From contig CM034130.1 of the NCBI GenBank assembly GCA_019914995.1, positions 7,378,001-7,442,000 of the forward strand: a DNA stretch of 64,000 nucleotides, written 5' to 3'. Shown piece after piece: positions 1 to 13,429 of this stretch. Both the position numbers and the translations under genes were made by a program. The notes below the pieces were generated by a model. It searched no databases, was not told the DNA's origin, and saw only the letters and a program-made list of their open reading frames with translations. The stretch's first letter is position 1; each line of letters starts with the position of its first letter. This stretch comes from Acanthochlamys bracteata (taxonomy: Eukaryota > Streptophyta > Magnoliopsida > Pandanales > Velloziaceae).

Positions 1-2600
1 ATAAATATTTATTTATTTTTAAAAATATATTTTATTAAATATTATAAAAAATTTACTAAAAAATATTATATATTTTTGTGAAATAAAACTTTCTGTTTTA
101 AGGTAATATCAAAGCACCAAATTTTTAGTTCAGTATAACATGATTCGAGCTCGAACCAGGACTCAAGTCCAACCAACTTGTTGAAATCCTGCAATATTAA
201 TCTACCTAGTTTTTGCTTAAATCATCAGTGAATGACGTACACAACAATCAGTTACCGACCAGTTCTTGTTTGATAACTGGTGGTTTATCGACCAATCGGT
301 AAGTAGCTGCTCGACCAGTTATCGATTAATTATTTATTAATTATCAATCAGTTATCGACCAGTTGTAATTCGATAATTGATCGATTGTCGATCAATAACT
401 GATAAATTAATTATTATCTAATTATTTATTAATTATTAATTATTTATCGATTAATTATTGTTAAATAATTGGTCGATTGTTGATCAATTATCGATCAGTT
501 ATTTATTAGTTATCAATCAGTTATCAAATTCAGTGATTTATTAGTCATCAATTAATTATCAACAAGTTACTGGTAGGTAAAATTGATAGCCAACTAATTA
601 ATGGTTGGTAACTGATCGACTATCCGGTGATGTTAAAAGTTATCGGTGGACATGTAGCGATCGTTAAAAATTATCGAGTGAAGCTCCTCAGTAGGTAATT
701 AAAATTAAATCAGGTTTGGATGCACTAGTTCTGCAAGTTTTTTCGTCTCGGGAGCGTGAATTCAAGTTTATTTTGCCGACTAGTTCACCATGATCAATAA
801 CTATATCAATTAACTTTACTTCAGTCTATAACTTAATTAAATCATATTTTTTACCGACTGATCTTTATTAATTACCGATTTATAAAATGGTCGGTATATT
901 ACTGATCCAAAAAAACTTAATTGATAATTTATTGAATGTGGAAATAATAAGTAATTTATCGACGGCTATTTCAGTCCGTAAATTATCGACTAAATTTTTT
1001 TAAAAAGTTATCAACTAAATAGTCTAATTCAGTAACTTACCAACTACTTTAGTTAGTTGTAAATTATGAGTGCTTGTCTTAGTTAGTTGGTAGACTCATT
1101 TATGGACTATTTTTTACCGACTGAATTATGAGTAACGCGAATGCGGTCAATAATCGGCTTTACCGACTGTTTTGTTTATGTTATGGACTGATTTTTTCAT
1201 GCGGTTGAGATATATGTGTTTAGACATCTTAGATTTATATCAGATAGATAGCACGTACGTGATATTGAAAAAAATATGCATCTCTGTCTGTAAGATCGAT
1301 GTCGAGAATTAATTGGTCGAGACGTGTCTTGCAGTCATGTCCGCTACTGGAATTCATCCTGTTCTAAAATTTCCCAGGAATATTTCACGAGTTATTTGCT
1401 TCAGTTTTAATTAGACCTTTAACAGGAAGCAGAATCATATAATAATGTTTAGATTTAGTTATTTTATTGTAAGTGATTTCGAATATAATTTTATTTTCAA
1501 TAAAGATTTCATTTGGTGAAGTTTTTCTAGAGGACTTATTACTGAGACGAGTTTATTATTCTTCCACGCAATCCATTTATAAATTAGAAGACAAGTTCAA
1601 ATATTGTACACACGTATTTTATATAGTTTGCTTTTTTAAGTAGATTTTAAAAATATAAATATTAATATAAAATTATTTAAAGTACTGCAAGCTGTGTGTA
1701 TAATTACTAAGTTTTACTTACGATGATGTAAGTGATGAGCTGGAATCAATTATATATATTTTTTTGATGATTGGAATTTTTATTTATTTTATTTTAATAC
1801 TTTCATGTAACTATCGAGAATTAAATTTATAGATTTTTAATGTAAAACTTTTTAACTACCCATTAGTTTTTTGGTCAACTTCTTTCGATGCCGTGTGCAT
1901 ATCATGACTTCATCTATTTATTCTTTTGTAAACAATTTTTTTTGGGTCTGGAAGAAAAAAAAAATTGACAAAATATTTTGTTGAACTTTTTGAATGTTTA
2001 TTTCTTCATAATTTTAAATAAAATTTATTAAATATAAAAATTATGTATCATAAAATTTTTATTATATACTTTTAAAATAAAAATAATTAAACTTATTTTT
2101 AAACATAAAAAAATTTTAGTTTATAAATATTTTTAAATATCTCTAAACTCGATTACAGTACCGTATTCTCATTTTATCAGGCTGCTCTAGATTTATGTAT
2201 TTAAAGTACAAGTTGTAACAAATGCACAGCAAGATCGCTTTGAATTTGAAGTAAATTGATCTAAATTTCTTCTAAACTTGCGGCGACCAATTACATTTGT
2301 TAAAAAACTCTCCGGACATGATTGACCTTGTTTGATGTTTTTATTGTATGTCCAAAAAAAAATTCTTTCTTTCTCTTTCTAGCAAAAAATTTTTTTTTTT
2401 TTTAACCTCTGTTTACGTTTGCAATCTCTCTAATTTCGAGAATGTTTGGAATATTTAAAAAGAAAACTTTACTTTAGAGTTTTTGAATATAAAAATGACA
2501 ATAAAAAGCAGATGATTTGTTTTTAGAAATTTTTAAATAAAATAGTATTGTAAATATTATAAAATAATTTTAAATTGGTATAAATTTGGTGTAAATATTA
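1..2600. other. AT-rich intergenic region upstream of SCL1
   Basis: No open frame here resembles a protein. The stretch 246-1180 is a degenerate short-repeat array, listed separately. The rest is low-complexity AT-rich DNA, with an A-run and a T-run around 1950-1970 and 2390-2405. The last few hundred bases should contain the SCL1 promoter, but I cannot point to a specific TATA element with confidence. Confidence 0.7.
246..1180. repeat. Degenerate array of GACCAGTTATCGA / TTACCGACTGA motifs
   Basis: Short motifs around the core TATCGACCAG or TCAGTTATCGA recur in both orientations from about 246 to 700. A variant core, TTACCGACTGA, recurs from about 838 to 1180. Copies are imperfect, irregularly spaced and partly inverted. 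Such arrays resemble the subterminal repeats of plant CACTA (En/Spm) elements, which often carry an ACCGAC core. I see no intact CACTA terminus, so the transposon assignment is inference. The repetition itself is directly visible. Confidence 0.5.
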
Positions 2601-2639
2601 AAATTATGACAATCAAAGCAGTAGTGAGAGAGAAAGGGA

Positions 2640-4343
2640 AACAGTATCCAAGTCTCAGAAGTCTAAAAGAAACGCAGACAAGAAGAAGAAATGGATAGAT
2701 TTAGATATAGATATTCTGAGAAAGATCTAGTCTTTCTAGCTTGAAGATGAAAGATTCTTTTGAGCAGGTGATGTTTTCGCTAACTACAATTCCATTGATT
2801 CCCTTTCTTTCTCTATTTTTTCTGTGGATGCTTGTATTCTTCCAATTAGGAGGATTGGATTGTTAGAGAAGGGATGGATAGGTAGATACCGATTTTGAGA
2901 AGGATCTAATTTTTCTGATGTAGGATGAAAGATTCTTGTGAGCAGGTGATTCATTTCACTGGCACTCAATTAATTTCATCCTTTTTTTTCAGATTTTGGT
3001 TGTTTGTTCGTATTCTTCCAATTATAAAGAATGGATTTTTATGTAGAATCTTGTATGGTTTATCTTGAGTTTGATCTATGGAGTTTGGGTTATGGTTTTA
3101 CAAGAGGAGAAGGCTTGATTTTTGTTTCGTTAACTACCTATGAACAGTACATATTGCTCAAGTTTCAGATTATGTTATCAACCAAGACTGGATTTTGAGT
3201 ATATGTATAGGATGGTATGTATAGTGCATAATAGCAAGAAATTTCAATAATTAGGTTGTTCTTTTGGTTTGATTTGATTTGGGAAAGCAGGCATAACAGG
3301 TTACAAGCCGAGAAATGAAAGAGAAGAGGAACAGACATAGGATTTTCCCTGCTTTCCTATATTACATGCAACTTCCCGATTTGTTTGGACTTGGTAATAC
3401 TCATTATTTCCAGAAAATAAAAAACATGCTTGATTAATTGATGGAGAGGTGAGGTATACAAACATCAGGCCATGACTCTCTAACCATGCTTGTTAGAGTC
3501 ACAGGATTCATCTGGTTTGAGTTCATCTGGGGTTGCTAGTTTGCTATTTATGTTATCATGAATTATCTTCTACATAGGGAGTGCACATTCTGTTTATGTT
3601 CATAATATAGATTAGTTGGTCGGTATTTTCATAAGTAAGGACAATATCCTTTTGGTCAAAGTGGAATTCACATCCATACTGGATATTTTGTTGTTATTAG
3701 CTTATACTCAAAGATTCAATCCGGAGGAAAAGTGCACAAAACAAACCATGGAAGAACCAACATGCTAAAGAGAACTTGCTCTTCAACTTATTCCAGTACA
3801 TTCACAAGGAGAACTTGTTGAGGGAAAACTAAGCTTGTAAAAAAGTTACTTTGCTAGGATTTGTTGAAGTACAACCCATACTCATCTAAGACATGGAAAT
3901 CCTTGGTAACAATTCTGAGATCTTTTACTGAGATCTGCATGAACAAATTCCATATAACAAGCCGCGGAAGTCTCATTACATGCCTCGTTTTGAGAGTTTT
4001 CAAGAAAAATTTTCTCTTTAAGTCTCTTGTATTATGTGTCATCTTTTTCTTGTGTATGCTTGGTGGTTACTTATTGACTTTTTTGTACCCTACTTGTACT
4101 GAACTGTTATTTGAACATTATTGTCCTTGCCATTTTAGTTACTTTGGGTTTTTGTGATTCCAGCAGCTCATATTAAGGTGTATATGTACTTCTATTACAG
4201 GTGATCCTCATAGTTGCCAAAAGCTCCATAATCTGAGTGAAGAACTGCTTCAAGGAGCTACAGTTATCCTTGTGAGAGTTCCAATTTTGCTAGAGGGAAT
4301 TCATTGAGTGGACTGCCTTCTCTGAAGCTTTGGTACATATAAG
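2640..4343 (+). promoter_or_regulatory. SCL1 5' leader with an intron
   Basis: A purine-rich leader (GAGAGAGAAAGGG near 2630) runs to a CAG|GTGAT donor at 2767/2768. A good acceptor (TTCTATTACAG) ends at 4200 and the next exon leads to the ATG at 4344. The intron of about 1.25-1.43 kb contains no convincing coding sequence. Exon structure is inferred from splice signals only. Confidence 0.5.
2691..3055 (+). repeat. 183-bp tandem duplication in the SCL1 5' leader
   Basis: Two diverged copies start with ATGGATAG at 2691 and 2874. Shared blocks include GATGAAAGATTCTT followed by TGAGCAGGTGAT, and GTATTCTTCCAATTA. Each copy contains CAG|GTGAT, a plausible 5' splice site (introns starting at 2768 and at 2946). 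Both could pair with the acceptor ending at 4200. Confidence 0.75.
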
Positions 4344-6816
4344 ATGTCTTCATTAAGGTCTGCGGACTCATCGACCTCCTTCTACGGGGACAGAAACTTG
4401 TACGCGCTAAGAAGTGCTGGCAATTCAGATTTATCGCCTCAAATATTTAGCTCAGACAGAAGGAGTTACCATTTCAGTCAGCCAAATTCTAACTCAGATA
4501 TGTACAATAGACAGTTCTTTACCAATCCTTCTCAGGTTCTGAGGTCGCATTTGAGTGCTCACCAAGATTCTGGTTTTAATGTTTCGGGAAATATGTACAG
4601 AACACAAGAGATATCCTACCCCTACCAGCTTATGGCAAATGCTCAACCTTCAAGCCTCACTGAAAATCCTTATGCTTCTTGCTTTGACGCTATTCAGAAA
4701 CGAGATTCTTCACCATTTTCTAATTCTTCTGAGCAGACATCTCAATCATTCTCAGATAATCAAAGCCCATACCATGAAGTAGATTACCGTGGAGAAGAAG
4801 TTAGGTTAAAGCTTCAAGAACTTGAAAGAGCGTTGTTGAGTGACAATGATGAGTTTGGGGATCTAGAACAAGAAATGGAATTTGACAATGATTGGGCCAA
4901 CCCCATCAAAGATATACTTTCTCAGAGCTCGCCTAAAGAGTCATCATCAGACTCAAACCTAAGCTGCACAGAAAGTAGTAGAGATACGAGGACTCGCAAA
5001 CAGCTTCTTTTCGACTGTGCAACAGCTATATCAGAAGGAAATATGCATGAAGCATTGACCATGATAGCGGAACTTAGGCAGATGGTTTCTATCCAAGGAG
5101 ATCCTCCTCAAAGACTTGCAGCTTATATGGTAGAAGGGCTCGCAGCCAGAATTGCTTCTTCAGGGCAGGGCCTGTACAAGGCTCTACGATGCAAAGAACC
5201 CCCGACTTCAGACCGGCTCTCCGCCATGCAAATACTCTTTGAGATCTGCCCCTGCTTCAAGTTTGGTTTCATGGCAGCTAATGGTGCAATCACTGAGGCT
5301 GTTAAAGATAACGAGAGGGTCCATATAATTGATTTTGACATTAACCAAGGAAGCCAGTACTTCACTCTGATTCAAGATTTCGCATCTAGGCAGAAGAAGC
5401 CACTCCACTTGAGAATTACTGGGGTAGATGACCCTGAGTCCGTGCAACGGTCTGTTGGAGGCTTAAAAGTTATTGGCCAGCGCCTTGAGAAACTTGCAGA
5501 AGAACTTAGTGTTGCATTTGAATTCCATCTGGTAGCTGCTAAGACCGGAGATATCACGCCAGCAATGTTGGATTGTCGGCCTGGTGAAGCACTTGTAGTC
5601 AACTTCGCTTTTCAACTTCATCATATGCCTGACGAGAGTGTCTCAACAGTAAACCAAAGAGATTGTCTTTTGCGGATGGTCAAGAGCTTGAGTCCAAAGT
5701 TGGTGACAATGGTTGAGCAGGATGTGAACACTAATACTGCTCCATTCTTCCCCAGGTAGCACCTGAAATGCATTGTCATCTTTCTCATTTCTTTGCTAAT
5801 TATGATGCATTGTTTAATCTTGATTATCATTTAGGTTGAAATCCATGATATTCAAATTATAGTTTCTGCAACCGTTGTATGTATAAGTTATGATCTGATA
5901 ATCTTTTTATCATATATATCTGAGAACCTTCTGCTGCTGCTGTTCTAGGTTTGTGGAGGTATACAACTACTACTCTGCAATTTTTGAATCGCTTGATGCC
6001 ACTCTTCCTAGGGAGAGCCCGGACAGGATGAATGTGGAGAGGCAGTGTCTTGCGAGGGACATAGTAAACATTGTTGCATGTGAAGGAGCTGACCGCATAG
6101 AGAGGTAAAGCAATACATTTCACTGGGAAAAATGCTATACTAATGTTATGTTAGCATTCAAAATTGCGCTTTTATAGCATAAATCTTTTATATTAAGAAA
6201 CTTGTAACTACAGTGTTTTGGAACCAATATTTTGCTCAACTAGTTTTCTCTTCTCACTTTTTTGCCTGCAGACTTTAATTAAATGTTGCAAGTAGCTTAT
6301 CATTATGAGGTGTTTTAAAGGGGTCATTTTCCAAACTTTGATCTTATTTGCAATCTTTTCAGTAAACTTGCAATAGAATACGGTTTCTCTAATTGGTTGT
6401 TCTGATCTCGTTTGAGCAAATAAGTTTGATTGTAGAGTACTAATAAAAATGCAGCCTCATGTTGGAATTTTTTTTTTGGTGGGGTTTTGCTCTAAGATTA
6501 GCCATAAATAGCTCAGTCATTTAGGGATTCAACCTACACCATCAAGATAGAATGTTAGACTAGCTCTTAAAAACACTCCTTACTAACTTCATGTTCCATC
6601 TATTTCCTTAAAAAAAGGTATGAAGCTGCAGGAAAGTGGAGGGCACGGATGACTATGGCTGGTTTTGTCTCCTGCCCACTGAGCCCATCTTTAAATGGAA
6701 CTATTAGGTCTCTTTTGAAGCAGTACTGTGATCGGTACAAACTCAAGGAGGACACTGGGGCGCTCCACTTTGGATGGGAAGATAAGATCTTAGTCGTAGC
6801 ATCAGCGTGGAAATAA
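4344..6816 (+). CDS. SCL1: GRAS-family transcription factor, Scarecrow-like 1 (PAT1 branch)
   Basis: Three coding exons, 4344-5755, 5949-6104 and 6618-6816, splice to 588 residues, close to the usual SCL1 length. The N-terminal ~210 residues are Ser/Asn/Gln-rich and disordered. The GRAS domain follows: the first leucine-rich region starts near [17 protein letters not shown], then [14 protein letters not shown] (VHIID motif), [32 protein letters not shown] (PFYRE region) and a C-terminal [12 protein letters not shown] (SAW motif). GRAS proteins are nuclear regulators, and the PAT1 branch is linked to phytochrome and stress signalling. The start is the first ATG after a leader exon whose acceptor ends at 4200. 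The leader is probably split by a ~1.4-kb intron with a duplicated donor region. The acceptor before exon 3 is A-rich and weak (AAAAAAG|G). The SCL1 name rests on overall resemblance; family assignment is certain. Confidence 0.93.
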
Positions 6817-7885
6817 ACCGAGTCCAGTCACCTGTATGCCTAAGGGAGTGGTTGTTGACAAGGACTTTGCAAACATGCCATAAAGCTAGCTGCTGTTTAA
6901 GTAACTCCATTGCTGTAATGTGGCATTATGTTATGTGCTCACATTTTATTTAGATTGATACAAATAGTTAGGGTGTCCGTTTCATGTGATTTTAAAGCGC
7001 GAGTTTCATGAGGCAGGTTTGTTTTGAGAAATAGAAAAGACCAGGTGTGAGAGATTTGCACGAATTTAGCGAGTAAACAGTTTAACGTATGCATTAGTTG
7101 GCATTCCACTGAAAGAAACAGGTATTTGTCAGCAATTATTTTGTAACGTGTGTATGCACAAGGTCTCTATCTGTTCATGATCTTTCCCTTTGGACGAAAC
7201 ATTTCAATATGATGAAATCCAGGGAATAACTAACTGAAGCAGGTTTACAAATCCGGCAATTTGAAGATGTTTGACAGTACTTATAATACTACTTTTTATT
7301 TTGAAATGCAATAATTATATCATATGATTTTTAGATATATAATATTTTTATTATTCTTTAAATTAAAAATTAAACTCGTTTTTCAAACAATTTTAAAATA
7401 AATTTCATTTTAAATAACTTTTAATTTTAATTTCTTTCAAACATCTTTTCTGGAGTTTTCTCATTCAACTCTCACATTAATGTCTACTGAGCTTTTTAGT
7501 GGAAACTGGAACTAATAGTTTCCAAATCAGGCCAAGAACCAATTCCAATGAAGAAAATTGTTCAGCAACAAGTTGTCATCTCCATCTCAAGATTTTCTTT
7601 CCAGATTCAAATGAAGAACTCGGATGCAAGTACTAGCAGGAAAACATCAAGCATGAAGTCAATACAATGAGGAACAAAAGAAAAACACATGGGCGAAACT
7701 TGCAGATAGGCCTTGTAAGCCTATGAAGTCTCTTTACATCACGAGGCAGCTTGAAGAAGCTCAGTCAGCTGCAGCATCTCTGTTGAACATTTTAACTTTT
7801 TTCTGCATGCAGGAGTTGCAATATCACCTAGAAGTCAGAAACTTTGCTAGTCCAAAGAAAGCATTGATGCTAGTCGTGCATATGA
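6817..7885. other. Convergent 3' flanks of SCL1 and the SDN5-like gene
   Basis: The SCL1 3' UTR continues beyond 6816. An AT-rich block at about 7290-7440 resembles the AT-rich repeat blocks seen elsewhere in the window. The 7500-7885 part is probably the 3' UTR of the opposite-strand exonuclease gene. No coding frame is supported. Confidence 0.55.
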
Positions 7886-10800
7886 TCAATGCTTGACGCA
7901 AACAAAACAAAGAGCGACCTCTGCTTGGGCTTGAAGTTCTTCCAATGCTTTTACCATCTTTCCTCTATCCATTCCTGCCTCACAATTTTCTTTTAGCATT
8001 TTCCTCACACTGCATTCACGCACAAAACAGTAGATAATGTTATTCTAGAAGCACAAAAACACTTCATACAAAAAAAGTTTTAATGAACAGGCTGCTCAAA
8101 ATAACACTAGTGAAAATTGCAAGACAGCATCCTTCGTTAATTCGTGATGGTTTTCACACAAAATGACTTGAATCTACTCCCAGAAAGACATCTAATATAA
8201 TCACCAACACAGAATCTCTAATGTAATACATTATCCCTCAAATTCACCGCTGATCCTCAAATGCAAAACATTCAATCTCTGTTCTGTCCCTCAGTAGGTG
8301 TTACGCAAAGTATCTTTTTTCTATCCATCTCCACAACGTTTGAAATTTTTATTTAACCAAAGTACAAAGATTTTGCACGAACACAAGTCTGGTAGGTCTG
8401 CACTCTCATTTAGAAAAAAGTTGAAACAGAGACAACAGCAAAAAACAGGGGATTAAATAGGAAAAGCACCTGCAGAAAAGTAATGGTCAAAAAAGGGGAA
8501 GTAAAAATTATGCATGTGGCTTCCAGAAATATGAAATTATTCCTTGAACAATTCAGAAAGTTGAATCAGAATAAATTGCTTACCTTTGAACGATTGCTGT
8601 ATCTCCATGGCCAGTAGATACTATAAGCATCGTGTTACATGGTAATGCATTATGAAGCTTTTGAATTCTGCAGTCTATTTGAGTAAGAATTGTCTTCAGT
8701 TCAGAACTTATCATGCTATCCTTTGAGATCTTTGTAGATGATTTCTTTGAACAAGTGAGTAAAGATAGTGTTTCTGCTACTCGAGAGTTCATCTTCTGCC
8801 TATCTCTCGCTTGTGCCTTTAGATAGGAATAAAGTTCAGAAAATCTCGTCCATATAAAACTTACTCTTTCATTTTTTACCTGCAAAAACAATTAAATTCA
8901 ATGCCCAAATAGTTCCAGGACTTCTCTGAAGAATATTAAAACATTCTGTAAAAATGATTTAATACTAACCTCTTTAACAACCCTGGCAAGAGCCTCTTCA
9001 TCTGAGAAAACCGGAATTGTGTTGCATGATCCATCTGAGTATCTCTTTGCTATATTCATATCATCAATAAGAGAACAACTTCTGCCACTTTCAGACAGGG
9101 CTGTAACTAGTTTCCTTCGTGTCATACGCGGTGATGATCCAAATTCTGGACCTAAAGAAACCAAAATTTAATTTACATCATTTAGTGAACTTAGGATGTC
9201 CTCCATGACAAAGTTAAGACGAAATAGCATTGACTAAACCCAGCAAAATTAAATTGATAAAAGCTTCACACGCAAAAGAAGTTCGTACTACAACCAAACT
9301 ACTTTGCACTAGATATGTTTGTCTGAAGTACCTAAAGCTCTCACTTGGAGCTAATGGAATCATAAATGTAATTTTTCTGGTTATATAGACTAAGGATAAG
9401 GTTAGCCATCAATCTGTAGTCTAAGGATAATGTGAACCATCCAGCTATCAGTTAATGGGCACCCACTATGTAAACATGTCCACAGCAATAGCTTATGAAA
9501 GTAAATAGTCCCAAACAGTTAAGTATCCGAGTCCTAATTCCTAACTGATTGTATATCTGTCAACTACAGACCACATAATTTTTGTCATAGCAGACTATTC
9601 CAAAAGCCAAGGACTGACAGCGCAGAACATTACACAGTAAGATATATGGCGTTAATAAACAGCTTACTTTTCAAGAGAGCACGCTACATAGAAAGCTACT
9701 ACAGCTTTCATACTTTGCTAGTGAGAATTAGCTCTTATCAAAACTTTTTTTCTGCAAGGGTTTATATGAATCAACAAAATGTAGTCCAGAAGAAAAAGGA
9801 AAGAAAAGAAAAACTATATTGCATTTCTAATATGCTGTAATTTGGTAGTCTGATATTTCTGTTATGAAGACAGGAGCTGATATATTTAAACAATGTTAGC
9901 ATGACATTTGCCGATTGAGTCCATTACTTCGTTTACAATCAATACTATATGGTGAGTGAAAAATAACAAATCTAAGCAAGTAACAGTAAGTTCATATTAT
10001 AGTTCTATCACATACACTTATTTTGATGAATACCAAAACATCATAACAATTTGTTTCTTACCGTGTTTAATTTTCAATAACGCCAATTCCATAGCAGCTC
10101 TTGCATCCTCAACACTATCATGTCCATTTCCTGAATTTTGAATTTCCCTTGAGAGAAACTTTTTTGATAGAACTCGAAGAGCTATCTTGTGACGGGAAGC
10201 TCGTGAACCTTTGTACAGAATAGCTGTATCAATTATCAAATCATGATATATCTTCAAGGCTAAAAGGTCATTTTCCAGAGAATGTCCGACTAGAATTGTC
10301 TCTCTGTGCACCAGCTCTAGAAATTCTTTCTGAAGTGAAGAACATGACATACATGAGATCGCTCTGATAATAGTGCAACAATGATAAGGTTACTGAATAA
10401 AATTCAAGTTTAAAGAGAAATAGAAAACAAATCTGAAGGAACATTACCTGTATATCTTTAAGAGTTGTTGTCACACCATTTAGCATGTCAGATGTGATTC
10501 CACTATACCTGCACCATTGGCGACTAGTCAATAACTAATTATCACCATAGAAAATGAAATTTTCAATAGGAATTTGCCATGAAAATCAACTGCTACATTC
10601 ACCATAATAGGATTCCCTTTCCAACACTATTATGGTGTTTTCACAGATATGTAAAAACTTCATAATCAAGATTTTCTACTAAGAAGAATACCTTGTATTG
10701 TAGTCCACTATAGGATTTATAGGCCTAACGAGTTTGTCAAATAAAACCTACATGAAGGAAATTGTGGAAAGGATTGCTTCAAGGAAGAATATACACAATA

Positions 10801-13194
10801 AAAGCAAAACACGATTAAGAAATTTATACACAAACACCAAATGAATCTCCTGCTACAGATGTAAACACACATTAAATTGAATTAATTAAGATAATAAGAA
10901 AACAAAGCAATAAGAGCATAAATAGGCAGAACCAAAGTTAGATTTTGAGAAAATCCAATATGCTTTTTGTTTATGCAAGTTGTCTAAAAACCATTACCCA
11001 TGCAAAAAAACATACTAATGCAACTGCATAAAAGAATCGGATGAGCTATTTGCAATTTATCTTCTGTAGAGAGCCGATTTACCTTTCCTGCGACATCCAC
11101 CATTGTCACCCTTGTAAGTTCAAAGCCTTCAGCGGTCACACACTGGTTTATTAAGATAAATCAAAACTATGTCAGTACTAAGGAATAAAAGAACAACCTA
11201 TTTTCTCATCAACAGCAACCTTATCTAATTGATAGAGTGCTATATGATCGTTTGAATAAGGACAAATTTGGACACAAGTTTCATAAAGTTGCAATTTCAC
11301 TTTGAGGAAATGGTTGGTAAGATTCTATTAGGAATAAAGTATAGAAGAAAAATTCTGGGAAGAAATCATATTGATAAAGCAAATTCTTGAAAGTAGCATG
11401 TATTTCCACAGTAAAGAAATGTCCAAATACATTCACCATAAAACATATAACCGTGCCAGTTAAAAGGACAGCCACCCTTGCTTAAATGCTTACCATCTCA
11501 CAATCAAGTGAAATGACATCATGAAAAGTTTGGCCAGGAGGAGCAGGTTTCGTGCTTAAAGCATCTGCATCGAAAGTTTGAGAATAAGAAACTTGAAAAA
11601 AGTGAGATATACTTCAGAGGAAGAGTAAGCTACCTTGCTGGTTAAAGCAATATCCGTTTTCCTCCAACTCCTTTCTGGTAAGCGTATAATATGAAATAGG
11701 GAAAGGAAGATCCTTTACCGACTCGAGCAATGAGGAATTACCTGAAGCACAGATCTAATAAATAAATATCCTTGAAAAGAAAATGCTTTAAAACCACCAA
11801 TTTGTATATGTTTCTAGAAAACCATAATGACTTTGCCATTTCCCAAATCCCAAATTGATGTATGGATGGTTCCCATGGAAAGATACATCCAATTAGCTAG
11901 AACCATAGAATTACAGTAAAACTCAGTTTGGCAAGTACATAGCAAGCTAAACTAAAAGGGCTAAGTGAGCATCTTCTAAGACATCTAGTGTCATTATCAC
12001 CTTGAACAATAAAGCAAAACGAAAAATTCTTTTCTTCAAAGCATAATTACTCCTACTACAAAAAAATTGAGCTTTATGGTACCAAAATTTAACAAGTTCA
12101 GATACAATTCAATCATTACCTTCACAAATGGACCTAAAATAAAAATGTTTCTAAAGAGAAACAGAAACAGTACAACATCTGGGTACTATCTAAATTTAGA
12201 AAAGGAGGAGAAAATTGTCACAATTGATTATGTACACAACTTATGTGGTCACTGACCTTTTAGGGTTGCAGGAAATGATTCCCTGTGATCTGAATCAATT
12301 TCAACATGTTTCCTCTTCACTTTGCACGTCAGAAGTGCATCAATCGTCTGCATTTCATCTGATACACAACTGACAATTAAAACAAGCATAAGAAACTACA
12401 AAATGACACCAACAATACTCTGAATCACATCCCTTTCGTGACAACGTAGGCCAAACAATCAAAATTCTTCAATGATGGCACTACCTAGTGCTGATAATTA
12501 CCTAAGAGCCAAAACAGGTTTTGGGTTGCCACAAAGGTCTCTTAAACCAGTCAATAAGCCAGACTGTGACATATACAGTGCCGCATCCAAGCCAGGAAGG
12601 TGCAGTAGGACCACTTTCCGAATAAGAGGTTTGTTCTGTGAATATGTGACAAAAAGAATCACGTTATCAAATTTTTAAAAATTGGCTAAGGGTGCTGATT
12701 ATCGTAAGCAAAGAGCCTACAAGCTGCAATTCATTTGTGAAATTAAACACCAATACTAAAGCATGTCTTATAGATGAGACTTCAATACCTTGATAAAAAC
12801 CCATGATGGCATGACACCATCACCAAGGACCCAGGTCACAAGTCCTTGAACATCCTGTTCCACCAAAACAAGAGAATCTTTAGCAAAAACATTTTATTAC
12901 ATCAACCAAGAGCATAATTATGTAAACTGTTACCTGCAAATTTAAAGTCGAATCAGCTGAGGTACTTTTGAAAATAACATCTGCCTTCCCCTTTACATAC
13001 AAAATAAAAATCATTCAGCGAAGAAAACTTAACAACTTGATGATCTTTCATAACAAACAATACTAGGTTATCCTTAAACCTTCAGAAATTCTTACATTTA
13101 CCGTACAGGTGATAAGGAAAAAATACAAAAAAGGAAAAAGACTTAGAGTGTAATGCATGCAAGTGCAAGCAAAAATTGAATCGTTAATCCACTT

Positions 13195-13241
<47 letters not shown>

Positions 13242-13395
13242 CAGAGAGAGAGATTACATCGGGACCGTAGATGTCGAAGTAAGGAGCGGCAGAGGCGGTG
13301 GGGGAGTTGTCTTCTGTTTCGTTGTTGCTGTTTAGAGTATTCTCCACTGGAATCTCCAGAGAACTAGGGTTTTCGCAGGGGCGGGGGCGGCTCAT
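7886..13395 (-). CDS. SDN5: DEDDh 3'-5' RNA exonuclease, small RNA degrading nuclease 5-like
   Basis: The start is at 13395 ([15 protein letters not shown]) and the stop TGA at 7886-7888. About 14 exons can be followed, roughly 13258-13395, 12932-12990, 12790-12857, 12502-12632, 12256-12360, 11640-11745, 11495-11570, 11085-11145, 10690-10750, 10448-10510, 10060-10330, 8970-9150, 8582-8880 and 7886-8009. Catalytic residues are visible: VISLDCEM (first Asp and Glu), [11 protein letters not shown] (second Asp) and [19 protein letters not shown] (catalytic His and last Asp). This is the RNase H-like exonuclease fold of the REX1/SDN family, which trims small or structured RNA 3' ends. Conserved N- and C-terminal extensions fit SDN5 and animal REXO5 rather than SDN1. 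The final exon encodes [18 protein letters not shown]. Some exon edges are approximate; the family call is firm. Confidence 0.88.
13198..13253. repeat. (GA)n microsatellite in intron 1 of the SDN5-like gene
   Basis: Nearly pure GA dinucleotides for about 56 bp, with single interruptions. On the transcribed strand this is a CT tract beginning a few bases inside the intron, just after the exon 1 donor GAT|GTAATC at 13258/13257. Confidence 0.9.
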
Positions 13396-13429
13396 TCTTT
13401 ATCGGCGGCGGCGCTAGAGAAACTGTCAT

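Noticed and set aside
3861..4157. 98-codon plus-strand open frame before SCL1
   Set aside because: It lies inside the probable leader intron, is hydrophobic and low-complexity, and resembles no family.
5123..5602. Several minus-strand open frames inside SCL1
   Set aside because: They are reverse-strand shadows of the conserved GRAS coding sequence.
12472..12678. Plus-strand 68-codon frame
   Set aside because: It is the reverse of a real exon of the SDN5-like gene ([15 protein letters not shown] region).
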